Origin: Isoetes taiwanensis
Taxonomy: Eukaryota > Streptophyta > Lycopodiopsida > Isoetales > Isoetaceae
Length of the DNA stretch: 64,000 nt
NCBI GenBank assembly: GCA_021234155.1
Contig: JAJEKV010000009.1
Location: forward strand, 11,414,546 to 11,478,545
Direction: 5' to 3'
Made by a program: the position numbers and the translations under genes. Shown here in pieces: positions 48,979-59,103 of this stretch (position 1 is the stretch's first letter; every line of letters begins with the position of its first letter). The notes beneath the pieces are model-generated. The model saw only the letters and a list, made by a program, of their open reading frames with translations, was not told the origin of the DNA and searched no databases.

Positions 48979-49004
48979 CGTAGGGTGTAAATTCTATAGT
49001 GGTG
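48978..49004 (+). mobile_element. Second TIR of the inserted transposon, now inverted
   Basis: CCGTAG (48978-48983) followed by the 21-mer GGTGTAAATTCTATAGTG plus GTG (48984-49004), identical to 45441-45461 and in the same orientation. In the ancestral arrangement it was the right end. Its inner side faces 49005 onward, so the sequence to the right is the other half of the transposon. Confidence 0.85.
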
Positions 49005-49355
49005 TACAGAAAGCACTGTCCGGACATGTGCTTTATGTGCTGAAAGCGCTTAGTACCTCCTGGACGTGTGACGTCCAACCGAATTAAAACAGAATTGGCA
49101 TGCACCAAGAATAGTATATGCAATTCCGGAATGGCAGGGATCAGTGACTCGGATCTCCAAAGACGCGGGAACTCCGTTGGCGGGGAGGATGGATGGAGTT
49201 TCCTTTAGTGGTTGGCGGGAGAAATCAGAATTCGGAATTGCAATTAGAGAATTGCAATACCAATACATACAACTCGAACAAATTTTGCATTGTTTCAATT
49301 GAGTTTTCAATTTGGAATTGTAATTCGAGTCGTGAAATCTGTCTCGTGAATTTCA

Positions 49356-49802
49356 ATGGAAAGCTCCCCTGAAAGCATCGATTCAACTAGAAGAAGGATT
49401 TTCTTGCAAATTCAAGCTGAAAATAGAAGAAAATCCCGAGAAAGGAAGAGACAGAGAGAGAAGGAAAACAATCCTCCTTCCAATACCAACGATTGTGGTG
49501 TCTTGAGTGAAAGAAGATTACAGGAATTGTCGAAGAATTTAGAAGATTATTTCAATGAAATTACAAATACTTTTGCCTCGAATGTGGACAAAAGGAAGTT
49601 AGCATCGAGATTCTTCAAGAAGATTAAATATCTTCCACTCGATGTTGATGTAGCAGATCCAAAAGAAAAGGCCCTTATGAGGGATTTAATTTTGAATGTG
49701 AAAGAGACTTTTCAAGCTAAAAAATATGATAGAAATATGGATGTTCTTCAAGCAAAAAGGAGTACACTGCAAATGGCTGCATCTTCAACAAAGCAGGGAT
49801 AG
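49356..49802 (+). CDS. Small basic transposon-borne protein, unrecognised
   Basis: A complete frame of 148 residues that starts 352 bp inside the inverted TIR: MESSPESIDSTRRRIFLQIQ, then a very basic stretch (RRKSRERKRQREKENNPPS), then a helical part (SERRLQELSKNLEDYFNEIT, RKLASRFFKKIKYLPLDVDV). The basic block could be a nuclear-localisation or DNA-binding segment. I recognise no family. It was on the opposite strand to the 45665-46946 gene before the inversion. An accessory protein of the transposon is likely; function unknown. Confidence 0.55.
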   Translation: MESSPESIDSTRRRIFLQIQAENRRKSRERKRQREKENNPPSNTNDCGVLSERRLQELSKNLEDYFNEITNTFASNVDKRKLASRFFKKIKYLPLDVDVADPKEKALMRDLILNVKETFQAKKYDRNMDVLQAKRSTLQMAASSTKQG

Positions 49803-49817
49803 GTTCAATACGCTGTA

Positions 49818-49876
49818 CGTTTTATACGGAATACGTATGAATTGTATGATACGGCATATATTTGCCGTATAAAACG
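49818..49876. repeat. Inverted repeat (12-bp arms) after the small transposon gene
   Basis: CGTTTTATACGG (49818-49829) and CCGTATAAAACG (49865-49876) are perfect inverted copies with a 35-nt loop that itself contains ATACG/CGTAT pairs. GC-rich, A/T-run sequence with further short inverted pieces (AAAGTATTTTCGCG) follows to 50070. Possibly a terminator-like or terminal structure. Confidence 0.7.
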
Positions 49877-49879
49877 TAA

Positions 49880-50440
49880 AAAATACGGCAAAAAAAAATT
49901 CCGGCGTCGGAAGATTTTCACATATTCCGGCCAGTCTGCCGAAAGCTTCCGAAAGCGTCTGACGCGAAAGTTTTTCGCAGACGCCGCGAAACGATGAAAA
50001 ACCGCGTCTGAAAAAAAAAAAAAAAAAAAAAAAGACGCGCGAAAGTATTTTCGCGACGCCGAAAAAATAGTTTTTTTTTTTTTTTTTTTAAGCACGTTTG
50101 CACAAACGAGGGTGGAGACTTTGGAGCGATTTGAAGGCATCCACGTTGCAGCCAGCTGGGATTATTGTGCACGTGGAAAGCCTTATAGTCGTTAGATTTG
50201 ATCTAAGGTGGAGAAAAATGAGTGAAATTCCAGCATGTCCATGGGAGCGTAGCGTTCGAAGCTATGCCTGGGCTTTGAGAATTCGATTTGGGAATATGGC
50301 ATTACTGGCAAGTTCTAACCTGTGAGGGATTCGTTTTATCTTCGTGCTTAGGTGCAATCGCCTTAACAAGAGCTACGGCGGTTAAAAATTATTTGGAGCA
50401 GATTCTTCAGAATCCTGAAAGATAAGTAATTCCGAATTCA
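49880..50440. other. Low-complexity and intergenic DNA
   Basis: Contains A- and T-runs of about 20 nt flanked by CG-rich short inverted words (AAGACGCGCGAAAGTATTTTCGCG). No gene recognised. A frame at 50098-50325 has no domain. Confidence 0.4.
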
Positions 50441-50441
50441 A

Positions 50442-50508
50442 AGTTTGTTGCCTCATAGTTGTTACCTAGCGAACGTATTTATCTTTAACAACTATGAGGC
50501 AACAAACT
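50442..50508. repeat. Perfect 23-bp hairpin
   Basis: The arm at 50442-50464 (begins AGTTTGTTGCCTCATAG) is perfectly complementary to 50486-50508 (ends ATGAGGCAACAAACT), with a 21-nt loop. Arm and loop size resemble a small-RNA precursor or a MITE foldback, but nothing else supports either. Confidence 0.85.
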
Positions 50509-50609
50509 CTCTCCTATGAGACAAATCTCGCCTACAAATCTCGCTATTTAGCTATCAGTTTTACAGGCTTATTATCATGTTTAGTTGATCACTCGCAAGG
50601 CATCTTGGG

Positions 50610-50757
50610 ATGGCGTCTATGGCGGACAAAATATCTGTAGATCCGGATGCATTTGGAGTAAAATATCTGAAACATCGTGGCAAAGCTGGATTCATAAAAA
50701 TGACGACATCTTGTGTCTACGCAGTTCTTACAATTATCACCTTGGGAATGGCTATTG
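50610..50757 (+). pseudogene. Putative isolated first exon with a membrane segment
   Basis: ATG at 50610, open for 49 codons to a plausible donor (ATTG|GTATGT, 50757): MASMADKISVDPDAFGVKYL, then a basic KHRGKAGFIKM, then a hydrophobic helix TTSCVYAVLTIITLGMAIG. I recognise no family and found no second exon. It may be the eroded start of a host gene. Confidence 0.35.
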
Positions 50758-51088
50758 GTATGTGCAACCTTTTCTTCTTGGTTTGACTTGTTGAAAGCTG
50801 GAATCGCATTGCTAAAAGAAGGCTACATTTCTCAGGAGCTCTTCTGCAGCTCTCCTTTATGATCAGCATAGAGCATTATTCTCAGGATACGGAAATAGGT
50901 AAATTCTGGATGCAGCATTGCAGAGGTACTAGTGGCCTCAATGTGCTAGCCAGTTAAGTTCTGTTGTATTCCCACATTAGTGTAGAATATACAAAACATA
51001 AAATATTTTATAAGACAATATTAATAGGGGCCTATGGCACTTATCCTGCATCTGGTGGTCTGATGGATAGGAAAAACGGATCTCACGG

Positions 51089-51480
51089 GTGGTAGTGGCT
51101 ATAGATTTTGGCACTACATATTCTGGATTTGCATATGCACCTCGCAACAATCCTAACGAGGTCTACATTTTTGACAATTGGCCCGCTTACGTTGAAGCCG
51201 GTGGTGGCGGATATCTTTGCAAAAACTCGCACAAGTCTTTTCTATTCTCTAACTGGACCTTATGGTTCCTTGGAACTGAAAGCATGGGGTTGGCCTGCAC
51301 TGTTGGAGTATGTTAATGCCCTTGACGGGCCAGAGAGGCGCAGAGATATCAGCCAGAGAATGAGTATGGAAATTATAACAATGCAGAAATTGTTTCTATC
51401 ACAATGTGGGATACTGAGAAATTCCTGAGAATAATGCTAGTATTCCTGGGATACTGAGAAATCTCCTCCTCATGAGGCGC
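51089..51480 (+). pseudogene. HSPA12-like HSP70/actin-fold ATPase fragment with frameshift
   Basis: 51089 onward reads VVAIDFGTTYSGFAYAPR (phosphate-1 loop of the HSP70/actin fold), EVYIFDNWP and EAGGGGY. The frame then breaks and continues shifted by one as KTRTSLFYSLTGPYGSLELK, AWGWPALLEYVNALDGPERR. This order is that of HSPA12A/B-type proteins. The piece ends near 51480 at CATTCCAG|GTAGGC. No ATG precedes it and the remaining ~500 residues are absent, so it is a broken fragment. Confidence 0.75.
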
Positions 51481-51560
51481 ATAGAGCATTCCAGTGGTAG
51501 GCATTTTTGCCTACTGTTTTTCTAGGTTTTGTTTGAACTTTCAACTAGTGATCTTGGATG

Positions 51561-51935
51561 ACAGTTCCAATCAATATTCACCACTATGGGTAAGAATGAG
51601 AACATGGAAGAAAGATGTCAGACGGGTGCCCTACTCTCATTGACACGGAATGTGCATGCATTTCTTTGACATGTCACTTTATAATAGTTATAGCAGTTAG
51701 GAAAGTATATGGTATAAGCTTATGATTGCATGCTATACACCCCATATCAAGTTTTTTGCTGTTCACCTTGGATTAGACAGTTCCAATCGATATTCACCAT
51801 TATGGTGAAGTAAGAACGAGAACATGGATGAAAGATGTCAGACGGGTACTCTACTCTCATTGGCACGGAATGTGCATGCATTTCTTTGACATGTCACTTT
51901 ATAATAGTTATAACAATTAGGAAGGTATTTGGTAT
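51561..51935. repeat. Tandem duplication, two ~160-bp copies 216 bp apart
   Basis: ACAGTTCCAATCAATATTCA starts the first copy at 51561 and a near copy at 51777. Both run through AGATGTCAGACGGGT and ATGTGCATGCATTTCTTTG to about 51720 and 51935, with a few substitutions. Confidence 0.88.
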
Positions 51936-52049
51936 ACAGCCTAACACATTTCATTGAAGAATTAAGTGGCATAAATGTATTTTGATAATGCTGCTTACGG
52001 ATTGAACTTATTTCTTAATATCGCCACAGGTTAATATAACTACAATTTT

Positions 52050-53290
52050 ATTTTACTTGCAGCTTGTTGGTGCCTTATTTGCTGGTTGTGTCTCTCTTTT
52101 CCGCTACCTTGTCAATTGTTGCTTGTTGTTATATATGGTGCAAATTTGACTTTAAATGGCAAAATGACTCTTGGTTCACGACGTCTTTCATCCTTTATAG
52201 CCTTACAGTTTTGATGTGCAAACAAGGTTTACTTGCTATTGGGTCACGTATTTCAAAAGTATATGTGTTTGAACGTTTTTCATTTCTAGTTGGCATGTCC
52301 GTTTCATCACCGCCAAGTCTTTATACAACTTCAATGAAGGCGTGAGCGCCGCCAGGGGGTTTTCCAGCTTCTAGACCAGGTATCATCCTCGGCCTATAAG
52401 CGGAGATAAATGTCCGCTGAGGTATATAAATCTTACCCGATTACTCTATCTAGTCTCCACATGTTAGACCGATTGTGGGTTATCTACAAAGATACTTCTC
52501 CCGCCAAGTGCATTTGAATGATGTCCGGTTTGCTTATCCTTCTCGGCCCAAGAGATTGGGTTCTTCGTATTTCATTTAATCGAAAGGATGCACCTTTGCT
52601 TTCCATCTTCGTGCATGGTCTTCATTTTCAAATGCAAAATCGAGCTGCATAATGAATTTTTCTTATGTGAATACTTTCCGCTATTCTCGTGTTATCAAGA
52701 AAACTTTATAAGATAAAAAAAAATGCTTAAAAGTTTCCTATGAGTATTTGAAATTCAATGCTAGAAGTGTTTTGTTGCGGGGAATACGCCTTACCCCGAA
52801 GTCGAGGCGAAAAGTCGCATTAGTAGGTCCAAGTGGAGGCGGAAGGTACATTCTTTTGGGATACCATGTATTTGCATTATAAAAATTATATTTTGGTTTT
52901 CTAATATTGGCGTTGCAGACTACTATTGCCAATTTGGTCGAAAGGTTCTATGATTCACAGAAAGGTGCAATTCTTCTTAATGGTGTGCCTCTGCCGGAGA
53001 TCTCACATCGGCACCTCCATGAAAAGGTAAGCTTCTCTAAGTTCTTTATTTGAGGAATATTTGTACCAGAGCTTAATGCATTTTTATGGATCTTATGTGA
53101 AAAAGTATGAATCAGATATGATGTTTTATTCCTGTTCAGAGTATCCGTAATGTAAACAAGTTGGTTTCACTTTCATATGCAGATAAGTATTGTCAGCCAA
53201 GAACCAGTGCTCTTCAATTGTACAATCGCAGAGAACATATGCTATGGACTAATTGGAACTTCCCCAGCAAGCGAAATTGAACGAGTTGCA
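52050..53290 (+). pseudogene. ABCB27/ALS1-type half-size ABC transporter fragment
   Basis: Exon pieces on the plus strand: a membrane part near 52064-52220; SLYTT...EGVSAARG around 52315-52360 (frameshifted, with a stop); QVHLNDVRFAYPSRPK (52503-52555); KVALVGPSGGG, the Walker A (52811-52845); [20 protein letters not shown] then [16 protein letters not shown] (52919-53026); and ISIVSQEPVLFNCTIAENIC then YGLIGTSPASEIERVA (53183-53290, good splice sites). The match is to vacuolar ABCB27/ALS1 (TAP-like) transporters. One base is missing at the Walker A lysine codon (GGAAG|GT), which breaks the frame. The signature motif, Walker B and all later exons are absent. It is a truncated, dead copy. Confidence 0.88.
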
Positions 53291-53990
53291 GTGAGTAGAC
53301 TATGATGAATACTTTGACAAATCTAAGGGGAAGAAAAGAACTTGTTTCATATTAACTCCATTCCTCGTGTCACATGCTTGTTATCAATGTCCGTCTGCGG
53401 TATTAACGTCTATGGGACATCTTTATATTCTGGTCAAGTTAGTGGCTTCTAGAGAAGAACTTCCTGCATTTGTCTATGAAGCACGACCTACAACTCAAAT
53501 TCACACAAGGTCCTGCCATAAGTAGATAGTTCTCAGCTAGAAGCATGGTTGCAAGCAGATGGAGGCAGCGATCTATAGTGGTCCAGAGTAGTGAAGAGGA
53601 TATTAATCACCATCATGCAATTGAACTTCAGCCTACAAGGCATGTCTTCCATGAATACACCTTCCGTTGAGGAAATTCAGTCAGAAAGGATCCACCTTAT
53701 CATATATGGCATCAAACAGGTTTGGGCGAAGACAATTCAACTATAGAAGATGAGTTCGTTCCTTTTGTACACACATCTGGTTCTTGTTCTACTATTTCAT
53801 TCTCCTTGTATATTCGAAGAGTAAAACTCATCCAATTCTTCTTATATAGCTTCTCATGGGCAAGGGAAATACTTGCACTCTAGCATGTTGAAGGACAAGA
53901 GAGAGATTTATTGCTATGTTAGTAGCACAATAATTGGCATAGAAGCATGTCAAATGCTTACCGAGTGTTTAAATAAGCTTCTAACAAGGT
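53291..53990. other. No clear gene; possible PPR-like remnant at the right edge
   Basis: No domain recognised to 53890. At 53910-53990 one frame reads VSSTIIG, IEACQMLTECLNKLLTR, faintly like a PPR unit. That would fit with the PPR pseudogene starting immediately beyond the TTAA element at 62651, but the similarity is too weak to assert. Confidence 0.35.
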
Positions 53991-54012
53991 TTAAAATGAA
54001 ACGCACTTATTT

Positions 54013-54454
54013 AAGAAGTGCGTTTGAAAGATTCCTTTATAAAAATTGAAAACTTAAAAAAAAACACACAAAATAGGGAGCAAAATAGATTGTTGAGCAA
54101 TTAGCATTCGGGATACCCCCAAAAAAGCAACATTTTTAAAGCTTTTTCATTTTAAAAGAAGAGCAAAAAAAAAAATGCTTGTTTTAAGGAGAGAGACATT
54201 AACTTTGATAACTCAGTAAGTATTTATTGTTAAAAACAGAAGAAAATATAGATTGTTTTTTTGCAAGCTTAATAGAAGTACTAAAAAAGTCAAACATTGG
54301 AAAGACAAAGAGTGTGAAATCCTGGAGCAAGAAAGAGTTGTTTCAATTAAGCATTGTTAGAGAGACAAAGCTTTCAGTTTAAAAATCTTCATCAAAATAA
54401 ATTATAATATTACTTAGCACATAGTTTACAATGAAAGTGGTTAAGAACTCTGTC
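54013..54454. other. Left interior of the TTAA element; no gene
   Basis: AT-rich, with A-runs at 54060 and 54170, between the TIR and the 3' end of the methyltransferase relic. Nothing recognisable. Confidence 0.4.
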
Positions 54455-54463
54455 TGTATAAAT

Positions 54464-57400
54464 TTATACGAGAGGTGGCTCTTCCCAGTCCACAGGACTC
54501 TCGTACCCTTTGGAATCTGGCTCTTGCGAGCTTACAACAGCAAGGACGCCTCCTTCTGATTCCAAACCTATTGGCACAGGCGGTTTCTCTGGCTCGGGCA
54601 CCACAGGCTCCAAGTCAACAAACTCCACCTCCTCATCTCTTCTTCCTGTAAGTGGAGGTCGTATTTTACGTGTAAGTGCCCTTAGCATCGCCGCACCGCT
54701 TCTTTGCTCCCGTTCCCTCGTTTTCATCGTGAAAGGATTCGCAAAGAGCTTATCCCGTCCCGATGAAGCTTACTTTATCTGGGTCTATGTCGACGGAGAC
54801 GACATTGCGCCCCTGCTTAAGGGTGCAAACTGCTGTGGTGCCTGATCCAGAAAAGGCATCTAGGATCCAGTCTCGGTAGAAAACCATCAGATCAAATTAT
54901 TAATAAGCCGGCGTAACCCGATAATGGGACACCACAGCGCCTTGTCGCCGTGGGTCTCTTAATTTCGCAAAAACAAAAGAACTGAAATGCATTGCGAGGG
55001 AGGAGTCTTTTCATTCTCCGTGTTAAAATGAACCATGGTTTTTTGGCGTCCGCTACTGTAAAAACCTATATGAAAATGCTCGAAGCTTGACTCACTAGCG
55101 CGGACCACCACCATGACCCTTGACGTTTGTTTTAAGCCTGCCAAGCAATATAGAAATTAGAAATTAGTAAAAAGAAAACAAGGAAAATAAGTTAGCCCAG
55201 TAGTGTGGCGGTATAAACTTATACCACGGTTGCCTTGCTGTATAAATTTATACCACGGCGGCAAGCGTATAAATTTATCTGAGACATTGCCTTTGTTGTA
55301 TAAATTTATACCACGGTTGTTCCAGCCTTTAAAATTTAAACCTTAAGACAGATGTGGTATAAATTTATACCGTGGAGTTACCGTGAAAACAATAAACGTT
55401 AATTGTGAAGCTTACCAAACGCTAGTTTTTGAAGCGGCGTTATGAGACCCCTCCCATAGGTTTAAGCACCGACATCGCCCGGTCGGTCGAGAATGAAAAA
55501 TGATGACCCTCCAGTTTTCAGATGTCGTGACTTCTTTGAGGCCATCCAGGAAAGACCGGACTTGCACGTGAGTGAAAGCCTCCTCATCAAAAGCGCTATC
55601 CTTTATTTTAAATCCATAAGGAATATCTGCAATGCATAATGTAAATTGTTGCTTGTCTAAAAGAGTCCCCACCTTGTACAATCACCCTCAACAACCCCTC
55701 ATTGGGCGTCCCGACCAAATGTGGTAAATCTCTCATATGTACATCAAAAGCGGAAGTGGCGACCTCTCTACCCTGTTCAATTGCCTTTAACCTTTGCCTC
55801 TCTTCCTTGGCCCTACGAACCAGGTTCAAAAATCCAGTGGGTAGCCCCTTCTTCTTGTTCTGTAAGAGTAATGTGAGACAAAGGCACAAACACATAACAT
55901 ATGTTTTGCAAAACTTACCCGACCAATGAAAGTAGCTCACGTGCTCTCGATGATACTTTCTGTGGGTACAACTTGGGTACAAAGTTTGCACTCGTCCCCA
56001 TCTTCTAGGTTGAGCCGCTTCATTAACTTCGGCCGCAAGTGACAATGTCTTTCGATTTGCAAAGGGAAAAAATATTGTAAGACAACAAAAGGTAGAAAAA
56101 AACATGGCATAGCAAGTGAGGCTTACGTTTTAGCTTCCTTGGCCATCTCGTCTAATGTGAATTCTTTGGCAACTACTTTTTCCAACAGGCGAACAAATAT
56201 TTCTTTGCTTTTAAGACCCTGTAACTGCGTCCAGGGTACAATGCTCATATTTTTTTGTTTTGATTCACCACCTTTCTTTGGTTTCTTTCCTGCGTCTTTA
56301 GCTTGTTCTTTGAGCTCCCCATCTTCGAACATACAAAAAATTCTTTCTTGAAGATCCCACACCTGTAAACGGTCAAACGAAGTTTAGTGCTAAATGGCGT
56401 AAGAGGATGGGCACGGCGACTCAACACGGTATAAATTTATACCGTGCCTGGCGGCGGTATAAATTTATACCGTGCCTGTTCGCGGTATAAATTTATATCA
56501 TGACGGTACGGTATAAATTTATATCTGCATGACAATTGCACGTATAAATTTATATCACGACAAACACCGGTATAAATTTATACAATGGGAACGTGCACTA
56601 TAAATTTATCTTTATATAATAGACGCAGTATAAATTTATATACCCCGCCGCAGTATAAATTTATACCTATACCGTGCCTGGTCGCGGTATAAATTTATAC
56701 CGTCAGTAGGCTACTACAAGATTCTAACCACGCTAAACATACTACAAAAGATTGAATTGAATCTTTTACTTACTTGACCATCTCCGCGAAGCTGAAAGTA
56801 GTTATCGTATTGTTTGACGTGACCATAATGGGCTTCTTATCAGAATCATAGCTTCGGGCAACACTTTCCGTCACCACGGGCTTCTCGAAGCTCTTGAAGC
56901 TTATTCTTACGTTTTTGAAGTCCTCTCCATGCATTTGTTTGAACTCCACGTACTCTCGATGCATGAATCTTATCTATTAGGCTCATTTTTAACCTAAAAA
57001 GTCATTGTCAAGATTGTGACTTACGGCAATGACTTTTGCCTCTTCGTGCATGTGATACCCACGTAAATATGGGCTTCCACGCTTTTCCACACCTCGCTAC
57101 GGGTTTCCTCCTTTGAGAGTTCTTTTCTAGCCTTGTAGTGTGTGCCTCCAAGGGCGTAGTAGGTGTAATCTTCAAGTCCGCTTTTTGTAATCCCGCAATC
57201 GATTGCATTGACTTCTATCAACCATAACAACTAGAGGCGACACATGCGCATGAGGATTTCTTCTCATTCTTTGCTTAAGAATGGCCACATGTGCCGCGTG
57301 CAACTTTTCGACCTGCAAAGACTCGACCCCATCTTCATTTTTTGGTGGCCTCTTGATAGTGCTTAGTGTCAAAGAAATGGTTTGTTTGAGCAGTTTGGTT

Positions 57401-58320
57401 TCATTAACCAGCTTGAGAATAGCACTTGACTTATCTGCGGGCTTCACAACGATATACGCTCCGGGGCCTTCAAGAGCTTCTCACACTCCTCTATAGTCAA
57501 GGGCTTTGTTTTTCTAAATTTTTTCTTGGTAGGAGGTCATGTATCTAGTACCGGGGAATGCTTCCTACCCCTTCCCTTTGTGTTGACCGGTTCCTCCTCT
57601 TCTCTCCTCTTCCCTCTTCCTCTTCCTCTTCCTCTTCCTCTTCCTCTTCCTCTTCCTCTTCCTCCTCTTCCTCTACTTCCTCTTTCGATAAGTACAGGGG
57701 TACCATAGACCCTTGACCAACACTTTTTCTTATGCGGCACTATTGACATCGAAATTTCTACTACGATCCCGTAATGGGGTTATGTTAAGAGACTGACGGT
57801 ATAAATTTATACGGAAAGCAACTAAGAATAACTTACAAAGCCGTTCTTGTAATTGTCCGAGATGTAATCGTGGACGTCTTTAGGCTTGCACATGCTTAAT
57901 TTAAACATTTTAGTATTCAGAACATAGTAGACGGGGCCCTTGTCATGGTTGCCCTGCATTAGAACTTCATCATCGTTCTCTGTAGCAACAAGTTTCATAA
58001 TGTCGCCAGCAGGGTAATAATCATCAGACTTGAACTTGCCCTTCCCTGATTTATTGCACAAGTAAAGGTATCGTGATCGGTGGGTTTGCTCTCTCTTGCG
58101 CCCACATGGGACGTACCAAAGTCCGATCCTTTAGTTCATAAGTCCGTGGCTCTCGTGGTGCAACCTTTGATGATGACCCTCACCGAGCACAAACTTGATC
58201 TTAGGGCTGGAAAACGCACGAAAAAAACCATTTTTACATAAGAATATTAACCTTTTTCGAGTTTTTGAAACACAAAAACAGTAGAAAAAGAGGATAAAAA
58301 GGCATAAAATCCACACTAAA
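54464..58320 (-). pseudogene. ParB-like / beta-type amino-DNA-methyltransferase of the TTAA element, decayed
   Basis: A multi-exon gene read from 58320 downwards. N-terminal pieces: GLWYVPCGRKREQTHRSRYL (~58115-58050), DDYYPAGDIMKLVATENDDE, GPVYYVLNTKMFKLSMCKPK (to 57836). Then a Glu-rich repeat (57680-57600) and a helical part ending HVSPLVVMV (57447-57250). Next a ParB/sulfiredoxin-like core: SGLEDYTYYALGGTHYKARK, with AHIYVGIT and HEEAKVIA (57200-57030). GGTHYKAR corresponds to the family's GxRRxxA box. Linker exons lie at 56975-56773 and 56358-56135. The methylase follows: FTLCIADIPYGFKIKD (motif IV, DPPY reads DIPY, 55611-55640), TTSENWRVIIFHS, and after ~700 bp ILDAFSGSGTTAVCTLKQGR then NVVSVDIDPDK (motif I, 54870-54775). 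Order IV before I is that of beta-class N6-A/N4-C methylases. Several frameshifts and a stop make it a relic. Introns carry the palindromes. Confidence 0.75.
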
Positions 58321-59080
58321 TTAACACTTTATTTGTGTCATTTAAGCTGAAACACAACAATATTACGAAAATATTAAGGTTCCTGACCATTCGCTGAGCA
58401 ATCGGACATCAAAAATCTGAAATAATTCTAAAACGGTATAAATTTATACGGCCGAGCAACGGCGGTATAAATTTATACCGCCCCAACCGGTCGGTATAAA
58501 TTATAATTATTGAACCAACCGGTATAAATTTATACCGCTCCTAAACACTTACGGATACCGAAAGTGCTCGAGCGATATAAATTTATACCGCCTCAACAAA
58601 GGCGATAAATTTATACCGATCCAGAATCATCTCTGTGATAAATTTATACCGCGGGGGCTTACACTCTAAATGATTAAAACAAAAGAGAAACTAAAACAGT
58701 ACGGAAAGTAGACTTACGTAGCCATGACCGTATGAACTAGCGTATAGAGGTTCCGGAGAGCAAATAAGAGGGGGTATATAAGGCGGACCTTGGCCCGACT
58801 TCTAAAGCTAGCGTGTATATGGAAAATAGGTGGCCGGGCCGGCTTAAGTACCCACTGCTAAGTGCCGTTTTTGTATAAGCGTTTCTCCATAAAGATTCCA
58901 ATACAAGTGTCTGTGAGTTTTCGTATAAATTTATACCGTGTCTTCCTCCTCTGTATAAATTTATACCATCTCTGTATAAATTTATACAGTCTGCAGCTAC
59001 AAGTTTGCCTTCTCTGTATAAATTTATACCATCCCTGTGTAAACTTTTACCGTCTGCTATTCTGTCGTATAAATTTATAC
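55205..59080. repeat. Scattered palindromic array, CGGTATAAATTTATACCG and variants, ~25-30 copies
   Basis: Perfect or near-perfect copies lie in four clusters: 55208-55370, 56428-56705, 58434-58645 and 58920-59080, with single copies at 54455 and 57800. The invariant core is TATAAATTTATA; most copies extend to GGTATAAATTTATACC. Spacing within clusters is roughly 20-40 bp but irregular, so this is not a simple tandem repeat. The first two clusters fall in introns of the minus-strand methyltransferase. The last two fill the region between the two divergent genes. I saw no such word elsewhere in the window. It is a candidate binding or modification site for an element-encoded protein. Confidence 0.92.
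57590..57690. repeat. (TTCCTC)n hexanucleotide repeat in the methyltransferase coding region
   Basis: About twelve units of TTCCTC. On the minus strand it encodes poly-Glu in one frame and Arg-Gly repeats in another. The Glu frame connects better to neighbouring coding sequence (LYLSKEEVEEEE). Length changes in such a repeat would easily cause frameshifts. Confidence 0.9.
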
Positions 59081-59103
59081 AGTGTGACGCTACCTTTCTG
59101 AGT
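58321..59103. promoter_or_regulatory. Bidirectional promoter region of the TTAA element
   Basis: About 780 bp between the two divergent genes, containing two palindrome clusters (58434-58645 and 58920-59080). The palindrome core TATAAATTTATA includes a TATA-box-like word on both strands, so it could serve as promoter for both genes. A TATATAAGG word at 58775 is another TATA candidate. Confidence 0.6.

Noticed and set aside
57537-57749. Arg-Gly repeat protein (RGRGRG) on the minus strand
   Set aside because: It is an alternative frame of the (TTCCTC)n repeat; the Glu-rich frame connects better with neighbouring coding sequence.
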